The notes under the pieces are model-generated. The model made no database searches. It had not been told where the DNA came from and saw only the letters and a list, made by a program, of their open reading frames with translations. From positions 1-15,920 of the forward strand of contig DAOUFY010000024.1 in NCBI GenBank assembly GCA_034429745.1: a DNA stretch of 15,920 nucleotides, in the 5' to 3' direction. Below, in pieces: positions 1 through 7,925 of this stretch (position 1 is the stretch's first letter; each line of letters begins with the position of its first letter). A program made the translations under genes and the position numbers. The DNA comes from JBAXBF01 sp034429745 (lineage in GTDB: Bacteria; Chloroflexota; Anaerolineae; Anaerolineales; DRKV01).

Positions 1-2
1 TT

Positions 3-584
3 TATATTACAGAAAACATTATTAATTACATAAAAGCTTGGGAACTAAGAAAATCTTCGGATCAATTAAGCAATATTGCTGTAGGATGGAAACTAGCCAT
101 TGCTACCGCATTTATTTTGATAGGTTACTTATTTCTGCCTCGCATGCTGCAACCTAATCAATCATCAGCTTCGGTAGGTGTTGTAGCTGCGACTAAGACC
201 AAGGTGGAAGTAAAAAATGAAGTCATTAGACCTACTTCAACACCGAGAATCTATTTAGCCACAAGTACCCCATCAAAAACGGAAAATTGTATATCATGGC
301 GGCAGGTGTCAACAGCTAATGAAGGCGAATATCTCTGTGTGTATGGAACGGTTAATAAAGCTTATTGGGGTGGGAAAATTTTTTATATTGCTTTTAACAA
401 AGATGTTTCTGCTTTTCGTTTTGTTGCGCTGAATGGGTATTATTATAAGGACATTGAGAATGAGTGTGTGTTGGCATATGGTAAAATCAAGACGTATATT
501 GATATGCCGTATATTGAAGTGAAAGAAAATCTTGAGGGGTGTTATAGCAATCGTATTTTTATCAGAGAAAAGAAAGATCAGTAG
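3..584 (+). CDS. Membrane-anchored extracytoplasmic protein, 5' end outside the window
   Basis: The reading frame is open from base 3, so the gene begins to the left of the window. A TTG at 117 could be taken as a start, but it lies inside a hydrophobic segment (LAIATAFILIGYLFL, about 92-133) that reads as a membrane anchor, so I treat the gene as 5'-truncated by the window edge. About 35 residues before the anchor are polar and probably cytoplasmic. After the anchor comes a Thr/Pro/Ser-rich stalk (motif PTSTP, then TSTPSK). A C-terminal domain of about 90 residues follows, rich in beta-prone aromatic residues (GEYLCVYGTV, GKIFYIAF, VLAYGKIKTY) with several Cys. The pattern of short strands resembles a small OB-fold-like domain, but I do not recognise a family. 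The next gene begins 143 bases downstream, so the two are probably not co-translated. Function unknown. Confidence 0.7.
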   Translation, partial: YITENIINYIKAWELRKSSDQLSNIAVGWKLAIATAFILIGYLFLPRMLQPNQSSASVGVVAATKTKVEVKNEVIRPTSTPRIYLATSTPSKTENCISWRQVSTANEGEYLCVYGTVNKAYWGGKIFYIAFNKDVSAFRFVALNGYYYKDIENECVLAYGKIKTYIDMPYIEVKENLEGCYSNRIFIREKKDQ

Positions 585-727
585 GCAAGTGGTTAATGAC
601 AGTGTCTCGATTGGGAAAGAAGCTGAATAACAAGACACAGTTAGCATACTAATGGTAAATTAATGCTCTTTGTGGTACACTATAGAAGCCTCATTTTCCA
701 ACAGGTTTACCCAAAGAGGACTGCAAC

Positions 728-1594
728 ATGAACCGCATCATTACACCACAACAGCTGCGTACAGCAGGCATTGAAATAATCAACCCCCATATTCAGCGCG
801 GCAAGATCCGCTATGCATTGTTTGATTTTGATGGCACGGTTTCTCTTATCCGAGAAGGGTGGCAGGGAATCATGATTCCAATGATGGTTGAGCTGCTGAA
901 GCAAACCCCTCAAGCTGAGGATCATTCCCAACTTGAACAAGTAGTGAGGGATTTTGTAACCCAATTGACCGGCAAACAAACAATTTATCAGATGATTCGC
1001 TTATGCGAGGAGATTCAAAAACGCGGCGGCGTGCCTATGGATCCTCTTCATTACAAGTACATGTATAATGAAAAACTTAATGGACACATTAAAGAACGGA
1101 TAACGTCGCTGCGCGAAGGTAAAGTAGATCCGCAGGAAATGGCAGTGCCGGGAGTGTATGAATGGCTAAGAATTCTTAAGGCGCATCAGGTACATTGTTT
1201 TTTGGCTTCCGGCACAGACGAAAAGTATGTGTTTGAAGAAGCAGCTTTGTTGGGTCTGCCCCCTTATTTTGAGGCGATTTACGGCGCAAAGGATGATTAT
1301 AAAAATTTTTCGAAAAAGATGTTGATAGATAAAATTATTCAAGAGCATCAACTGCATGGCAGTGAGTTTGTCGCCTTTGGAGATGGTTATGTTGAAATTG
1401 AGGATACGAAATCGGTAGGAGGAATTGCGGTTGGTGTCGCTTCAAATGAAAGGGAACGCAGTGGAATAGATGAGTGGAAGCGTGAACGTTTGATTGCGGC
1501 TGGCGCTGATGTTATCATCCCCGATTTTCGATGTGCAGCTGTTTTGGAGCAATACCTCTTTGAAGGAGCTGATGATGCCTTATCCACAGTTTGA
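728..1594 (+). CDS. HAD-superfamily phosphatase (phosphoglycolate/beta-PGM phosphatase-like), 288 aa
   Basis: The protein has the haloacid dehalogenase signature in order. Motif I is DFDGT at 33-37 (nucleophile D33, acid/base D35). Motif II Ser161 lies in LASGTD. The motif III lysine is K196 or K197. Motif IV is GDGYVEIEDT at 218-227. The long helical stretch between motifs I and II (about 40-140) is a C1-type cap, so the likely substrate is a small phosphorylated metabolite. It is not the short, cap-less, zinc-binding GmhB type. The ATG at 728 has an AAAGAGGA ribosome site seven bases upstream. The gene opens a five-gene operon; its last 20 bases overlap the start of the next gene, which implies translational coupling. 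Next to sugar kinases and a phosphosugar isomerase, a sugar-phosphate phosphatase is the natural reading. The fold assignment is secure, the substrate is inference. Confidence 0.85.
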   Translation: MNRIITPQQLRTAGIEIINPHIQRGKIRYALFDFDGTVSLIREGWQGIMIPMMVELLKQTPQAEDHSQLEQVVRDFVTQLTGKQTIYQMIRLCEEIQKRGGVPMDPLHYKYMYNEKLNGHIKERITSLREGKVDPQEMAVPGVYEWLRILKAHQVHCFLASGTDEKYVFEEAALLGLPPYFEAIYGAKDDYKNFSKKMLIDKIIQEHQLHGSEFVAFGDGYVEIEDTKSVGGIAVGVASNERERSGIDEWKRERLIAAGADVIIPDFRCAAVLEQYLFEGADDALSTV

Positions 1595-2537
1595 TCGCAC
1601 ACGCTTGCATTTGAAACCACTCCATGAGCGGGTGAATGATCTTGATCTGAGCGTAATGCTTTACCCTGATTCACCATATGAGCGAATGGAAAGCCCACAG
1701 CTTGACTTTCTTGCGGCGGAGATACGCAAAGCCCGGCAGCGCGGCGCACCTGTGGTAGTCATGCTTGGGGCACACGTCATTCGGCGCGGCAATTCTCCCT
1801 TGCTCATTGACTTAATGAAGCGCGGCTTCATCAACCATATTGCTTTAAATGGGGCAGTAGCCATCCACGATTTTGAGTTTGCCTTAATCGGTGAGACTAC
1901 AGAAAGTGTTGCACGGTATATTGCTGAGGGACAGTTTGGACTATGGCAGGAAACCGGCGGAATCAATGAGGCAATGAAAACTGCCTATAAGGCTGGCATT
2001 GGGTTGGGAGAAGCATTGGGAAAAATGGTGGCTGAAGGAAATTTTCCGCACAAGGATGTTTCTTTGTTGGCTCAGGCTTACCGACTGAGTGTACCTCTGA
2101 CCATCCACATTAGCATTGGGCAGGATATTATTCACGAACACCCCAACGTAGATGGAGCGGCGTTGGGAGCAAGTTCATATGTCGATTTTTTAGTGTTTGC
2201 TGAAACTATTCGCCATTTGGAAGGGGGCGTGTTATTAAATATTGGTACAGCTGTTATGGGTCCTGAAGTGTATTTAAAGGCCTTATCTATGGCGCGCAAT
2301 GTTGCCCATCAACGCGGTGAGGTGATTAAACATTTTACAACGGCAGTTTTTGATTTGCATGAATTAGAAGATTACCAAAAAGAGGCACCGCGCAATACTG
2401 CCATATATTATTACCGCCCTTATAAGACGATTTTAGTGCGTACAGTACAAGATGGAGGTAAAAGCGTCTATATTCAAGGCGATCATCGTGTAACAATTCC
2501 AAATCTTTACCATCGAATACTAGAGGGGATTTCATGA
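1575..2537 (+). CDS. Deoxyhypusine-synthase-like (DHSL) protein of unknown function, 320 aa
   Basis: This is a stand-alone copy of the domain that forms the N-terminal half of the minus-strand gene ending at 6887. The two align along their whole length. Shared motifs are GAHV, LIDLM.G.I.HI..NGAV.IHD, IGET.E.VA, GEALGK, AYRL..P.TIH..IG.DIIH.HP, HFTTA.FDL, YYYRP and IQG.H. The early GAHV/LIDLM layout, with an invariant NGAV.IHD segment, recalls the NAD-binding fold of deoxyhypusine synthase. That relation is my recollection and is distant, so I do not assign that reaction. The frame is open further upstream (a TTG at 1494), but I chose the ATG at 1575: AAGGAG ends six bases before it and the paralog starts with the same MPYP sequence. 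It overlaps the HAD gene by 20 bases and shares an ATGA with the kinase gene. The clustered conserved His residues suggest an enzyme. Confidence 0.7.
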   Translation: MPYPQFDRTRLHLKPLHERVNDLDLSVMLYPDSPYERMESPQLDFLAAEIRKARQRGAPVVVMLGAHVIRRGNSPLLIDLMKRGFINHIALNGAVAIHDFEFALIGETTESVARYIAEGQFGLWQETGGINEAMKTAYKAGIGLGEALGKMVAEGNFPHKDVSLLAQAYRLSVPLTIHISIGQDIIHEHPNVDGAALGASSYVDFLVFAETIRHLEGGVLLNIGTAVMGPEVYLKALSMARNVAHQRGEVIKHFTTAVFDLHELEDYQKEAPRNTAIYYYRPYKTILVRTVQDGGKSVYIQGDHRVTIPNLYHRILEGIS

Positions 2538-3586
2538 ATCGTGAACGGTTAGAGCAGCTGCTGCAGAAAATTGCTGAAGTAAAGTTGATTGTCATGGGCG
2601 ATTATTTTTTGGATTATTATTTAATTATAGATCGCTCGCTCAGTGAGATTTCGCTCGAAACGGGTCTGGAAGCCTATCAAGTGATTGAGACGCGCAAGTC
2701 ACCCGGTGCAGCTGGAACAGTGGTGTCAAATCTGCGGGCGTTGGGTGCCTCAGTCCAAGCAATTGGCTTGGTAGGTGATGATGGCAATGGCTATGACTTG
2801 CTGAAACGTTTAAAGGAAATGCAGGTGAACTGCGATGGATTAATTGAGGTCGCCGGCTATTCTACGCCAACCTATATGAAGCCAATGATCCGCGAAGCAG
2901 ATGGCAGCGAGCATGAGATTAATCGTATGGATATAAAGTCACGCAAAGAAACGCCTGATTCTCTGCAGTCTGCCATCATTGAGATGATGAATAAATATTT
3001 GCCTCAGGTGGACGGTATGCTGGTGGTTGACCAAGTGCAAGAGCGCAATTGCGGTGTAATAACCGATCGAGTTCGCAAAGCATTAAAAGAAATTGCGGAG
3101 CGTTACCCTCATAAAGTGATTGGGGTGGATTCGAGAGAATATCTTTCTCTTTTTGAAGGGGTTATGTTGAAGTCTAATGTTAGGGAAGCAGGCAAAGCTG
3201 CTGCAGTGGATTGCAGTGCTGAGAAGGATATACTGAAAGCTGCTGAACGCTGCGGCCACGCCTTGACGAAGAAAACTGGCAGAGCGGTTGTGATCACCTT
3301 GAGTGAACATGGATTATTTGTGATAGAGAATGAAAAAACAGCGGGGGTTCACTTGCCGGCAATTAAAGTTGAAGGACCAATTGATGTTGTCGGAGCGGGG
3401 GACAGTGTTAGTGCAGCCATTGGTGCAGCTTTATGCGCCGGGGCTACCCTGACAGAAGCTGCCGCATTGGGCAATTTAAGCGCTTCGATTGTTATTAAGC
3501 AGCTCGGGACGACTGGCACAGCATCACCGCAGCAAATTTTGGCTCAGTTTGATGCTCATCCAGAGGTGCCCTATTTTGAAAAATAA
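2534..3586 (+). CDS. PfkB-family sugar kinase resembling the HldE/RfaE heptose-7-phosphate kinase domain, 350 aa
   Basis: It is a ribokinase/PfkB-fold kinase. Near the N terminus the motif GDYFLDYY (22-29) corresponds to the GDxxLDxY of the HldE kinase domain. PGAAGTVVSNLRALGA (57-72) forms the substrate-side glycine segment. DVVGAGD (284-290) carries the anion hole and the catalytic base D290, followed by SVSAAIGAAL. The C-terminal KQLGTTGTA matches the KLGTSTV segment of RfaE. It therefore resembles D-glycero-D-manno-heptose-7-phosphate 1-kinase more than fructokinase or ribokinase. E. coli HldE is about 470 residues because it also carries a nucleotidyltransferase domain; that domain is absent here. 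The ATG overlaps the preceding stop codon (ATGA) and GAGGGG lies just upstream, so translation is coupled to the DHSL gene. Family certain, substrate likely but unproven. Confidence 0.8.
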   Translation: MNRERLEQLLQKIAEVKLIVMGDYFLDYYLIIDRSLSEISLETGLEAYQVIETRKSPGAAGTVVSNLRALGASVQAIGLVGDDGNGYDLLKRLKEMQVNCDGLIEVAGYSTPTYMKPMIREADGSEHEINRMDIKSRKETPDSLQSAIIEMMNKYLPQVDGMLVVDQVQERNCGVITDRVRKALKEIAERYPHKVIGVDSREYLSLFEGVMLKSNVREAGKAAAVDCSAEKDILKAAERCGHALTKKTGRAVVITLSEHGLFVIENEKTAGVHLPAIKVEGPIDVVGAGDSVSAAIGAALCAGATLTEAAALGNLSASIVIKQLGTTGTASPQQILAQFDAHPEVPYFEK

Positions 3587-3628
3587 GCAGTATATTATGA
3601 GGAAAGCATTTATAAAAGGTAAAAAACG

Positions 3629-4207
3629 ATGAAACAAGAAGCATCATTCTACGTAAGAGAGTATTTAGATCATCTGATCGAAGATATAAAAGCTTTGCCA
3701 ATAGAGCAAATTGTTGCTGTAGCGAATGTCTTGCGAACGGCACAGCTTAAAGGCAAACGGATTTTTGTTATGGGGAATGGCGGCAGTGCAGCGGCGGCAG
3801 CCCATTTCACCTGCGATCTTGGAAAGAATACACGGCAACCCGATCAACCGCGCTTGCGGGTAATAAGTTTAGTGGATAATCTATCGGGCTTGACAGCGTA
3901 CGCCAACGATGAAGGATATGAAAATGTGTTTTCTGAACCACTTCTTTCTTTGGCAGAAGAAGGCGATGTGGCAGTTGCGATTTCTGGTTCGGGCAATTCC
4001 CCAAATGTGCTGAAAGCAATGGAAACCGCGAAACGTTTAGGGGTAATAACAATTGGGTTGACAGGTTTTGAAGGCGGCAGACTAAAGTCTATGGTGGATT
4101 ATTGTATTGTTGTGCCTTCTCATAATATGGAAAGAATTGAGGATTTGCACCTCATTCTCAATCATTTGTTTACAGGATTGATTCGCAACGCAGCAAAACT
4201 CTTATAA
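3629..4207 (+). CDS. SIS-domain phosphoheptose isomerase-like protein (GmhA family), 192 aa
   Basis: Its length equals that of E. coli GmhA, and the family marks are in place: GNGGS (49-53) and SGSGNS (119-124) bind the sugar phosphate, followed by TGFEGG and a C-terminal ERIEDLHLILNH segment. GmhA converts sedoheptulose 7-phosphate to D-glycero-D-manno-heptose 7-phosphate, using a Glu in the HFxxE segment and a His near the C terminus. Here the His is present (H174) but the Glu position reads Asp (H59-F-T-C-D63). That conservative change may alter activity or substrate. The gene lies 42 bases after the PfkB kinase and before the ROK kinase, in the same operon. A second SIS domain with the usual Glu is fused to DHSL in the convergent operon. 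The ATG at 3629 has AAAGG-like upstream sequence; no better start is visible. Confidence 0.8.
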   Translation: MKQEASFYVREYLDHLIEDIKALPIEQIVAVANVLRTAQLKGKRIFVMGNGGSAAAAAHFTCDLGKNTRQPDQPRLRVISLVDNLSGLTAYANDEGYENVFSEPLLSLAEEGDVAVAISGSGNSPNVLKAMETAKRLGVITIGLTGFEGGRLKSMVDYCIVVPSHNMERIEDLHLILNHLFTGLIRNAAKLL

Positions 4208-4235
4208 AGAAATAAAAGCTCAGGTGATAAGCAGC

Positions 4236-5195
4236 ATGGGCGATCAGCAAACACAGGTTTTAGCCTTAGATTTTGGAGGCACGAAGCTGGCGGCGGCTGT
4301 AGTTGACACTTCAAGCGGTGAATTGTGTTCACTAGTAAAAGAAAGTACGCCGATTGAAGGAAAAGCGGACGCGAGCATTCAACTGATGTTTTCCATGGGC
4401 AAAAAAGCCCTTGCTCAATGCAGTTTAGAAAAACCAACCCGGGTAGGGATAAGTTTTGGCGGGCCAGTTGCCTTGGACAGAAAGACGGTGCTGATGTCTA
4501 ATCATGTGCCGGGTTGGGAGGATATGCCCCTCCCTCAGATGGCAGCAGATTATTTTCATGCACCTGCCGCAATGGATAATGATGCCAACGCGGCTGCACT
4601 TGGATCATGGTGGTTTGATGCCCGCGCAGAACCAGATTGCATGGTTTATATCCAAATAAGCACCGGCATTGGTTCAGGGTTGATACTTAACCGGCAGCTG
4701 TATCGCGGCGGCTGCTTAGCTGGGGAATTGGGGCACATCACTATGCTGGAAAATGGGCCACTTTGTGTATGCGGCAAACATGGCTGTTTAGAAAGCATCA
4801 GCGCTGGCTGGGCTATTGCCCGAGAGGGTCAAGAAGCGTTTAAACAGGTGCCAAACGATAGTCCGCTATATATGCTCTGCGATGGCAACCCACAACGCAT
4901 TGATGCGCGCCTTGTTGTACAAGCCTATCGGCTGGGAGATGAGGCAGCTAAGGCAGTGATCACCAAAGCTTTTACTGCACTGGGAATTGCTATAGCTAAT
5001 GTGATATCTCTGCTTGACCCCCAAATGATCATATTGGGGGGTGGGGTAGCCCGCGCTGAAGCAGAAATGCGCTCGGTTGTGGAAGCTGTAGTAACAAAAG
5101 AGCTGCACCCGTTGTTGAAAAACCGTTGCAAGCTGAGCTTCTCACGGCTTGAAGGCAAGGAGACATTGCTAGGGGCAGCCTTATTGGAAGAATAA
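4236..5195 (+). CDS. ROK-family sugar kinase (glucokinase-like), 319 aa
   Basis: It carries all ROK hallmarks: the phosphate-binding loop DFGGTK (12-17), catalytic Asp116 in DNDAN, the GELGH motif (E164, H167) that contacts the sugar, and the zinc site C177-x-C-G-x-x-G-C184-x-E186. ROK kinases phosphorylate glucose, N-acetylglucosamine, N-acetylmannosamine or related hexoses with ATP. No N-terminal DNA-binding domain is present, so it is an enzyme rather than a ROK repressor. A GTG at 4224 is in frame, but the ATG at 4236 is preferred because AGGTGA (4222-4227) then sits at proper ribosome-site distance. It closes the plus-strand operon; its stop codon lies only 18 bases from the stop codon of the opposing DHSL-SIS gene. 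It may phosphorylate the sugar brought in by the adjacent transporter. Substrate not determinable from sequence. Confidence 0.85.
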   Translation: MGDQQTQVLALDFGGTKLAAAVVDTSSGELCSLVKESTPIEGKADASIQLMFSMGKKALAQCSLEKPTRVGISFGGPVALDRKTVLMSNHVPGWEDMPLPQMAADYFHAPAAMDNDANAAALGSWWFDARAEPDCMVYIQISTGIGSGLILNRQLYRGGCLAGELGHITMLENGPLCVCGKHGCLESISAGWAIAREGQEAFKQVPNDSPLYMLCDGNPQRIDARLVVQAYRLGDEAAKAVITKAFTALGIAIANVISLLDPQMIILGGGVARAEAEMRSVVEAVVTKELHPLLKNRCKLSFSRLEGKETLLGAALLEE

Positions 5196-5213
5196 CCCGA
5201 AAATAATTTTCCT

Positions 5214-6887
5214 TTATGAGCTGAAGAAATCCAGCTCAAGCATTTCACACAAACAGTGATAGAGCAAAATATGGTTCTCTTGAATGCGGTCTGTACGCTC
5301 ACCCGGGGCATGGATAGCTATATCAGCTTTCTGGGCAAGCGGGCTAGAGTGGGGGCCGGTGAAAATGATTGTTGTCAAACCTTTTGCACGAGCGGCTTCT
5401 AAGGCATAGCGCAGGTTGCGCGCTTTGCCGCTGGTAGATATGCCGATGAATACATCACCTGTTCTGGCGAGTACGTTCAACTCCTGTGCTGCAGCTAAGT
5501 TGCGCTCTTGAAAGTCATTTTCTACAGCTGAGTTGAAGGCAGGGTTAATGCCTAGAACAATTGCTCGCAACCCCCTTTCTAGGTGGTTTGCCATTACTGA
5601 ACCTTCTGCGGTTTGTTGAAGCTGCTGCTGTTCTCGTTCTCCTAATGGGCGTTGATGGGCATAGGATTTAAGCATTTCACCTGAAATGTGCAGCGCATCT
5701 GCCATACTGCCGCCGTTGCCGCTGATGAACACAAAACCGCCGCGCTCCAATGATTTAGCAAGGGCTAAGTAGGCTTTGCCAAGATTTAGTGCAGCCTCTT
5801 GAAGGGTAGGCTGACGCTGCAGGAGATCCTGCAAACATGCTGCCGAGGCTTTAGAGCGCTCCGCAATGAGGGAAAGCACTTCATTTAAGGATCCAACAGA
5901 TTGAGCTGTTGCAGGCAGGGGGAAACTGCGTTGGTTTAAGTACTTACACAGCAAAGCATGGAGGGATGGAATAGTCTCAAGATGATTGCCTTGTATGTGA
6001 AAACCGCGCCCTCCCATAGAAACTGGGCGGTTTACAATGTTCTTGCGCGGGCGGTAATAATATTCCACATTGTCTTTGCCTACGTTGGCATGCACGTCTC
6101 CCTTTAATGGGAAAAGATCAAAATTTGCAGTGGTAAAATGACTTACGGAAAAGCCTTGATTGCGGGTAATGGAAATAGCTTTTAGGAACACTTCCGCGCC
6201 GGTAACAGCTGAGCCGAAATTGAGAAACACCCCTTGTTCCAGCTCTGCCACAGAGGCGCAGAAGATAAGAAAATCGCGCCCACTGGCTTCACCGAGAATC
6301 CCGAAATCGCAATCAGGGTGCTGATGAATAATATCTGCTCCAATGGTTGAGTGAATAGTGAAAGGAATTTTTAATCGGTAGGCATTATAAAGGACGGAAA
6401 TTTCTTTGTGAGGCAAGTCTTCTTCAGCAATGAATTTGCCTAAGGCTTCTCCGTAGCCCAATCCATCCAAAACACCGCGCTTAAGGGCTTGGTGAATAAA
6501 AGCGCCGGTTTCATGCGCCATGCCAAAACTGCCATCCTCAATGCTGGTAGCAACATCTTCAGAAGTTTCACCGATCATGGCTAGCTCAGTGTCGTGAATG
6601 GAAACCGCGCCGTTGCCGCCGATATGGGTAATCATGCCTTTTTCCATTAGGTCAATGATCAGCGGGTTTAAGCCGCATTTAACCACGTGGGCACCCATCA
6701 TCCAGATGACAGGACGCGCAGCTTGACGCGCTTTGAGTATGTCATGGACTACTTCAAGCAGTTCTGGCTTTTCAAACGTCGGAGCGGTGTTAGAGGGGTG
6801 AATAAGATCATTCAACGTAACTAAATTACGGCGCTGAGCAATAGGGTAAGTATGGACTTTTTTCAAGTCAATTTTAGGGTAAGGCAT
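5214..6887 (-). CDS. Fusion protein: deoxyhypusine-synthase-like domain plus SIS phosphosugar isomerase domain, 557 aa
   Basis: Residues 1 to about 320 are a full-length paralog of the 320-residue DHSL protein in the opposing operon; both begin MPYP and share NGAV.IHD, TIH..IG.DIIH.HP, HFTTA.FDL and YYYRP. A linker and helices follow. Residues about 335-557 form a SIS domain with GNGGS (390-394), H400, E404, ISTSG (483-487) and RIQENH (534-539). It therefore keeps both the Glu (E404) and His (H539) expected of a GmhA-type sedoheptulose-7-phosphate isomerase, with an insertion near 411-440 (RPLGEREQQQ) seen in some longer GmhA relatives. The ATG has AGGAGAA upstream. It lies 69 bases after the MalG-type permease and is the last gene of the transporter operon, linking the imported sugar to this enzyme. 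The domain fusion is seen directly; the reaction is inferred. Confidence 0.8.
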   Translation of the reverse strand: MPYPKIDLKKVHTYPIAQRRNLVTLNDLIHPSNTAPTFEKPELLEVVHDILKARQAARPVIWMMGAHVVKCGLNPLIIDLMEKGMITHIGGNGAVSIHDTELAMIGETSEDVATSIEDGSFGMAHETGAFIHQALKRGVLDGLGYGEALGKFIAEEDLPHKEISVLYNAYRLKIPFTIHSTIGADIIHQHPDCDFGILGEASGRDFLIFCASVAELEQGVFLNFGSAVTGAEVFLKAISITRNQGFSVSHFTTANFDLFPLKGDVHANVGKDNVEYYYRPRKNIVNRPVSMGGRGFHIQGNHLETIPSLHALLCKYLNQRSFPLPATAQSVGSLNEVLSLIAERSKASAACLQDLLQRQPTLQEAALNLGKAYLALAKSLERGGFVFISGNGGSMADALHISGEMLKSYAHQRPLGEREQQQLQQTAEGSVMANHLERGLRAIVLGINPAFNSAVENDFQERNLAAAQELNVLARTGDVFIGISTSGKARNLRYALEAARAKGLTTIIFTGPHSSPLAQKADIAIHAPGERTDRIQENHILLYHCLCEMLELDFFSS

Positions 6888-6956
6888 GACGATAGATTCT
6901 CCTGAAGGTATTTGGATGTTTACTTACTAGGTGTTACCTACCTTTCGTTGCATTGT

Positions 6957-7925
6957 TTAGCCTTTTAACGATCCAGCCATCAAACCGCGCAAGAAGTAAC
7001 GGCTTAAGAAGATATAGACTAATAAGGTTGGCAAGGAAGACAACAATGCACCTGCCATTTGGATATTCCAAGCCACAATGTAAGAACCTGCCAAGTTGTT
7101 GAGAGCAACAGTCATCGGTTGAACTCGTGGATCGGCAGTGATGACAATTCCAAACAGAAAGTCATTCCAAATAGAGGTGAACTGCCAAATCAATACGACA
7201 ACAAATCCAGGCATGGAGATAGGGAATAAAATGTGGCGGTAGATGCCAAGCATGCCATCTCCATCCATTAAAGCAGCTTCAATTAATTCAGTAGAGATGG
7301 TAGCGTAATAATTGCGAAAGGTTAGGGTAGCAATCGGAAGCCCATAAATCACATGCACCAAAATCAAGCCACCGATGTTGCCGTAGGCTGGGATGAATTG
7401 AGCGGCCCAGTAGGTTAACCAACTAATAGATTCTGGTACAGGCAGACGATTGATAAATTGAATGATTGGTCCTGTGTAGCGGCTTACCCATTGCATTACT
7501 TGCACCAAAGGAATTAAGATGCTTTGGTAAGGAATGAACATGCCGAACAGCATGAGAGAAAAGATGACATCAGAACCCTTAAACTTCCACTTAGAAAGGA
7601 TGTATCCATTGATTGAACCAATAAAAGCTGAGAGGATGGAAGCCGGTATGACCAACATAACGCTGTTAAGGAAGTTACCCGATAGGCCGCGATATCCTTC
7701 ACTTTGAGAACCCTGCCATGCTTTGATAAAAGAATCCAAAGTAAAGGATGTAGGAAAATCCCACATTTTGGCTAAGCTTACTTCTTCATAAGACTTAAAG
7801 CCGGTGATAACCAAGACGTAAATGGGAATTAGAAAATAAATTGCGGCTAAGACTAGGAAAACGTAAAGGAAAACCCGCGACCAGGGGAAAGGTTTGCGAG
7901 GGGTAAGGGTAGTAGGTGTGCTCAT
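6957..7925 (-). CDS. Sugar ABC transporter permease, MalG/GlcG-type, 322 aa
   Basis: It is an integral membrane subunit of a CUT1-family sugar importer with about six membrane segments. The first is at about 17-41. The cytoplasmic EAA loop that docks the ATPase reads ELIEAALMDGDGMLGIYRHILFP (about 213-235), with EAA at 216-218. The end, RYFLRGLMAGSLKG, matches the C terminus I recall for GlcG-type glucose permeases. An extra stretch of about 30-35 residues (roughly 145-183, including PVPESISW) lies between two membrane segments, where MalG relatives usually have a short loop. The start codon overlaps the stop of the preceding permease gene by four bases (ATGA), so the two are translationally coupled. 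It should pair with the MalF-type partner and a separately encoded ATPase. Confidence 0.9.
   Translation of the reverse strand: MSTPTTLTPRKPFPWSRVFLYVFLVLAAIYFLIPIYVLVITGFKSYEEVSLAKMWDFPTSFTLDSFIKAWQGSQSEGYRGLSGNFLNSVMLVIPASILSAFIGSINGYILSKWKFKGSDVIFSLMLFGMFIPYQSILIPLVQVMQWVSRYTGPIIQFINRLPVPESISWLTYWAAQFIPAYGNIGGLILVHVIYGLPIATLTFRNYYATISTELIEAALMDGDGMLGIYRHILFPISMPGFVVVLIWQFTSIWNDFLFGIVITADPRVQPMTVALNNLAGSYIVAWNIQMAGALLSSLPTLLVYIFLSRYFLRGLMAGSLKG

Noticed and set aside
605..640. GTGTCT/AGACAC inverted repeat after the first gene
   Set aside because: Only six base pairs with a loop of about 25 bases and no T-run; too weak to call a terminator.
673..686. Possible promoter TGG-TACACT or TATAGA before the HAD gene
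   Set aside because: Neither hexamer is close to consensus and no -35 lies at suitable spacing. The operon must have a promoter near here, but I cannot place it.
1494..1574. 27-residue N-terminal extension of the DHSL protein from a TTG codon
   Set aside because: It overlaps conserved HAD coding sequence, has no ribosome site, and is absent from the paralog, which starts MPYP.
5018..5040. CCCCCAA/TTGGGGG hairpin inside the ROK gene
   Set aside because: It encodes the conserved DPQMIILGGG segment of ROK kinases, so the symmetry is explained by coding, and there is no T-run.
4925..5311. 128-codon minus-strand frame across the end of the ROK gene
   Set aside because: It lies opposite well-supported ROK coding sequence and overlaps the end of the DHSL-SIS gene in another frame. 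The product has no recognisable motif.
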